A stretch of DNA of 5,930 nt from Syntrophales bacterium (lineage in GTDB: Bacteria; Desulfobacterota; Syntrophia; Syntrophales; UBA5619): assembly GCA_028712015.1 (NCBI GenBank), contig JAQTRB010000115.1, forward strand, positions 1 to 5,930, written 5' to 3'. The notes below the pieces were generated by a model. The model was not told the origin of the DNA. It was given only the letters and a program-made list of their open reading frames with translations, and made no database searches. The translations under genes were made by a program, and so were the position numbers. This document shows, piece after piece, positions 5,928-5,930 of this stretch (position 1 is its first letter; every line of letters starts with the position of its first letter).

Positions 5928-5930
5928 CCC

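Noticed and set aside
1..5930. Mobile element, phage, CRISPR, toxin-antitoxin or defence system
   Set aside because: No transposase, integrase, direct-repeat array, terminal inverted repeats or paired small genes were seen. The tRNA gene has no repeated 3' end nearby to suggest an attachment site within this window.

Overview
This window reads as ordinary chromosomal DNA of a Gram-negative bacterium with about half G+C. A member of the former Deltaproteobacteria (Geobacter, Desulfuromonas or Syntrophus type) is my best guess. The guess rests on recalled resemblance, not a search: the elongator tRNA-Met sequence, a CoA-transferase/GNAT fusion, a CoA-type Nudix protein with an insert in its Nudix box, and an exported FG-GAP (VCBS) protein with a TolB/CsgG-like N-terminus are all combinations I associate with that group. 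Every supported gene lies on the minus strand, so transcription runs from high to low coordinates.

In transcription order: (1) 5927-4026 encodes a class I CoA-transferase (acetyl-CoA hydrolase/transferase family) domain fused to a C-terminal GNAT acetyltransferase; its start lies 3 bases from the window edge. (2) After a 3961-4025 gap with a candidate promoter and an FNR-like palindrome comes an exported FG-GAP repeat protein, stop at 2203 and start at 3903 (preferred) or 3960. (3) The 2090-2202 gap holds a candidate promoter with a related palindrome, followed by a tRNA-Met(CAU) gene at 2089-2013 with encoded CCA and an intrinsic terminator at 2004-1978. (4) Only 23 bases past the terminator begins a YheT-type alpha/beta hydrolase (1954-974), which overlaps by ATGA a CoA-pyrophosphatase-like Nudix hydrolase (977-72). 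(5) Positions 1-71 hold little: a weak hairpin and a possible start of a further minus-strand gene at position 12.

Functionally the window is loosely centred on CoA chemistry: a CoA-transferase-fold/GNAT protein at one end and a CoA-type Nudix hydrolase at the other. They are separated by a tRNA gene and an unrelated envelope protein, so they should not be read as one pathway. The hydrolase and Nudix genes are almost certainly cotranscribed and translationally coupled.

I see no mobile element, CRISPR array, phage gene or defence system. The most interesting point is that the CoA-transferase domain appears to lack the family's catalytic glutamate (Tyr at that place) while keeping the fold and carrying a GNAT domain. 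This suggests a CoA-ligand-sensing acetyltransferase, analogous to the Pat/PatZ enzymes, in place of a true CoA-transferase.
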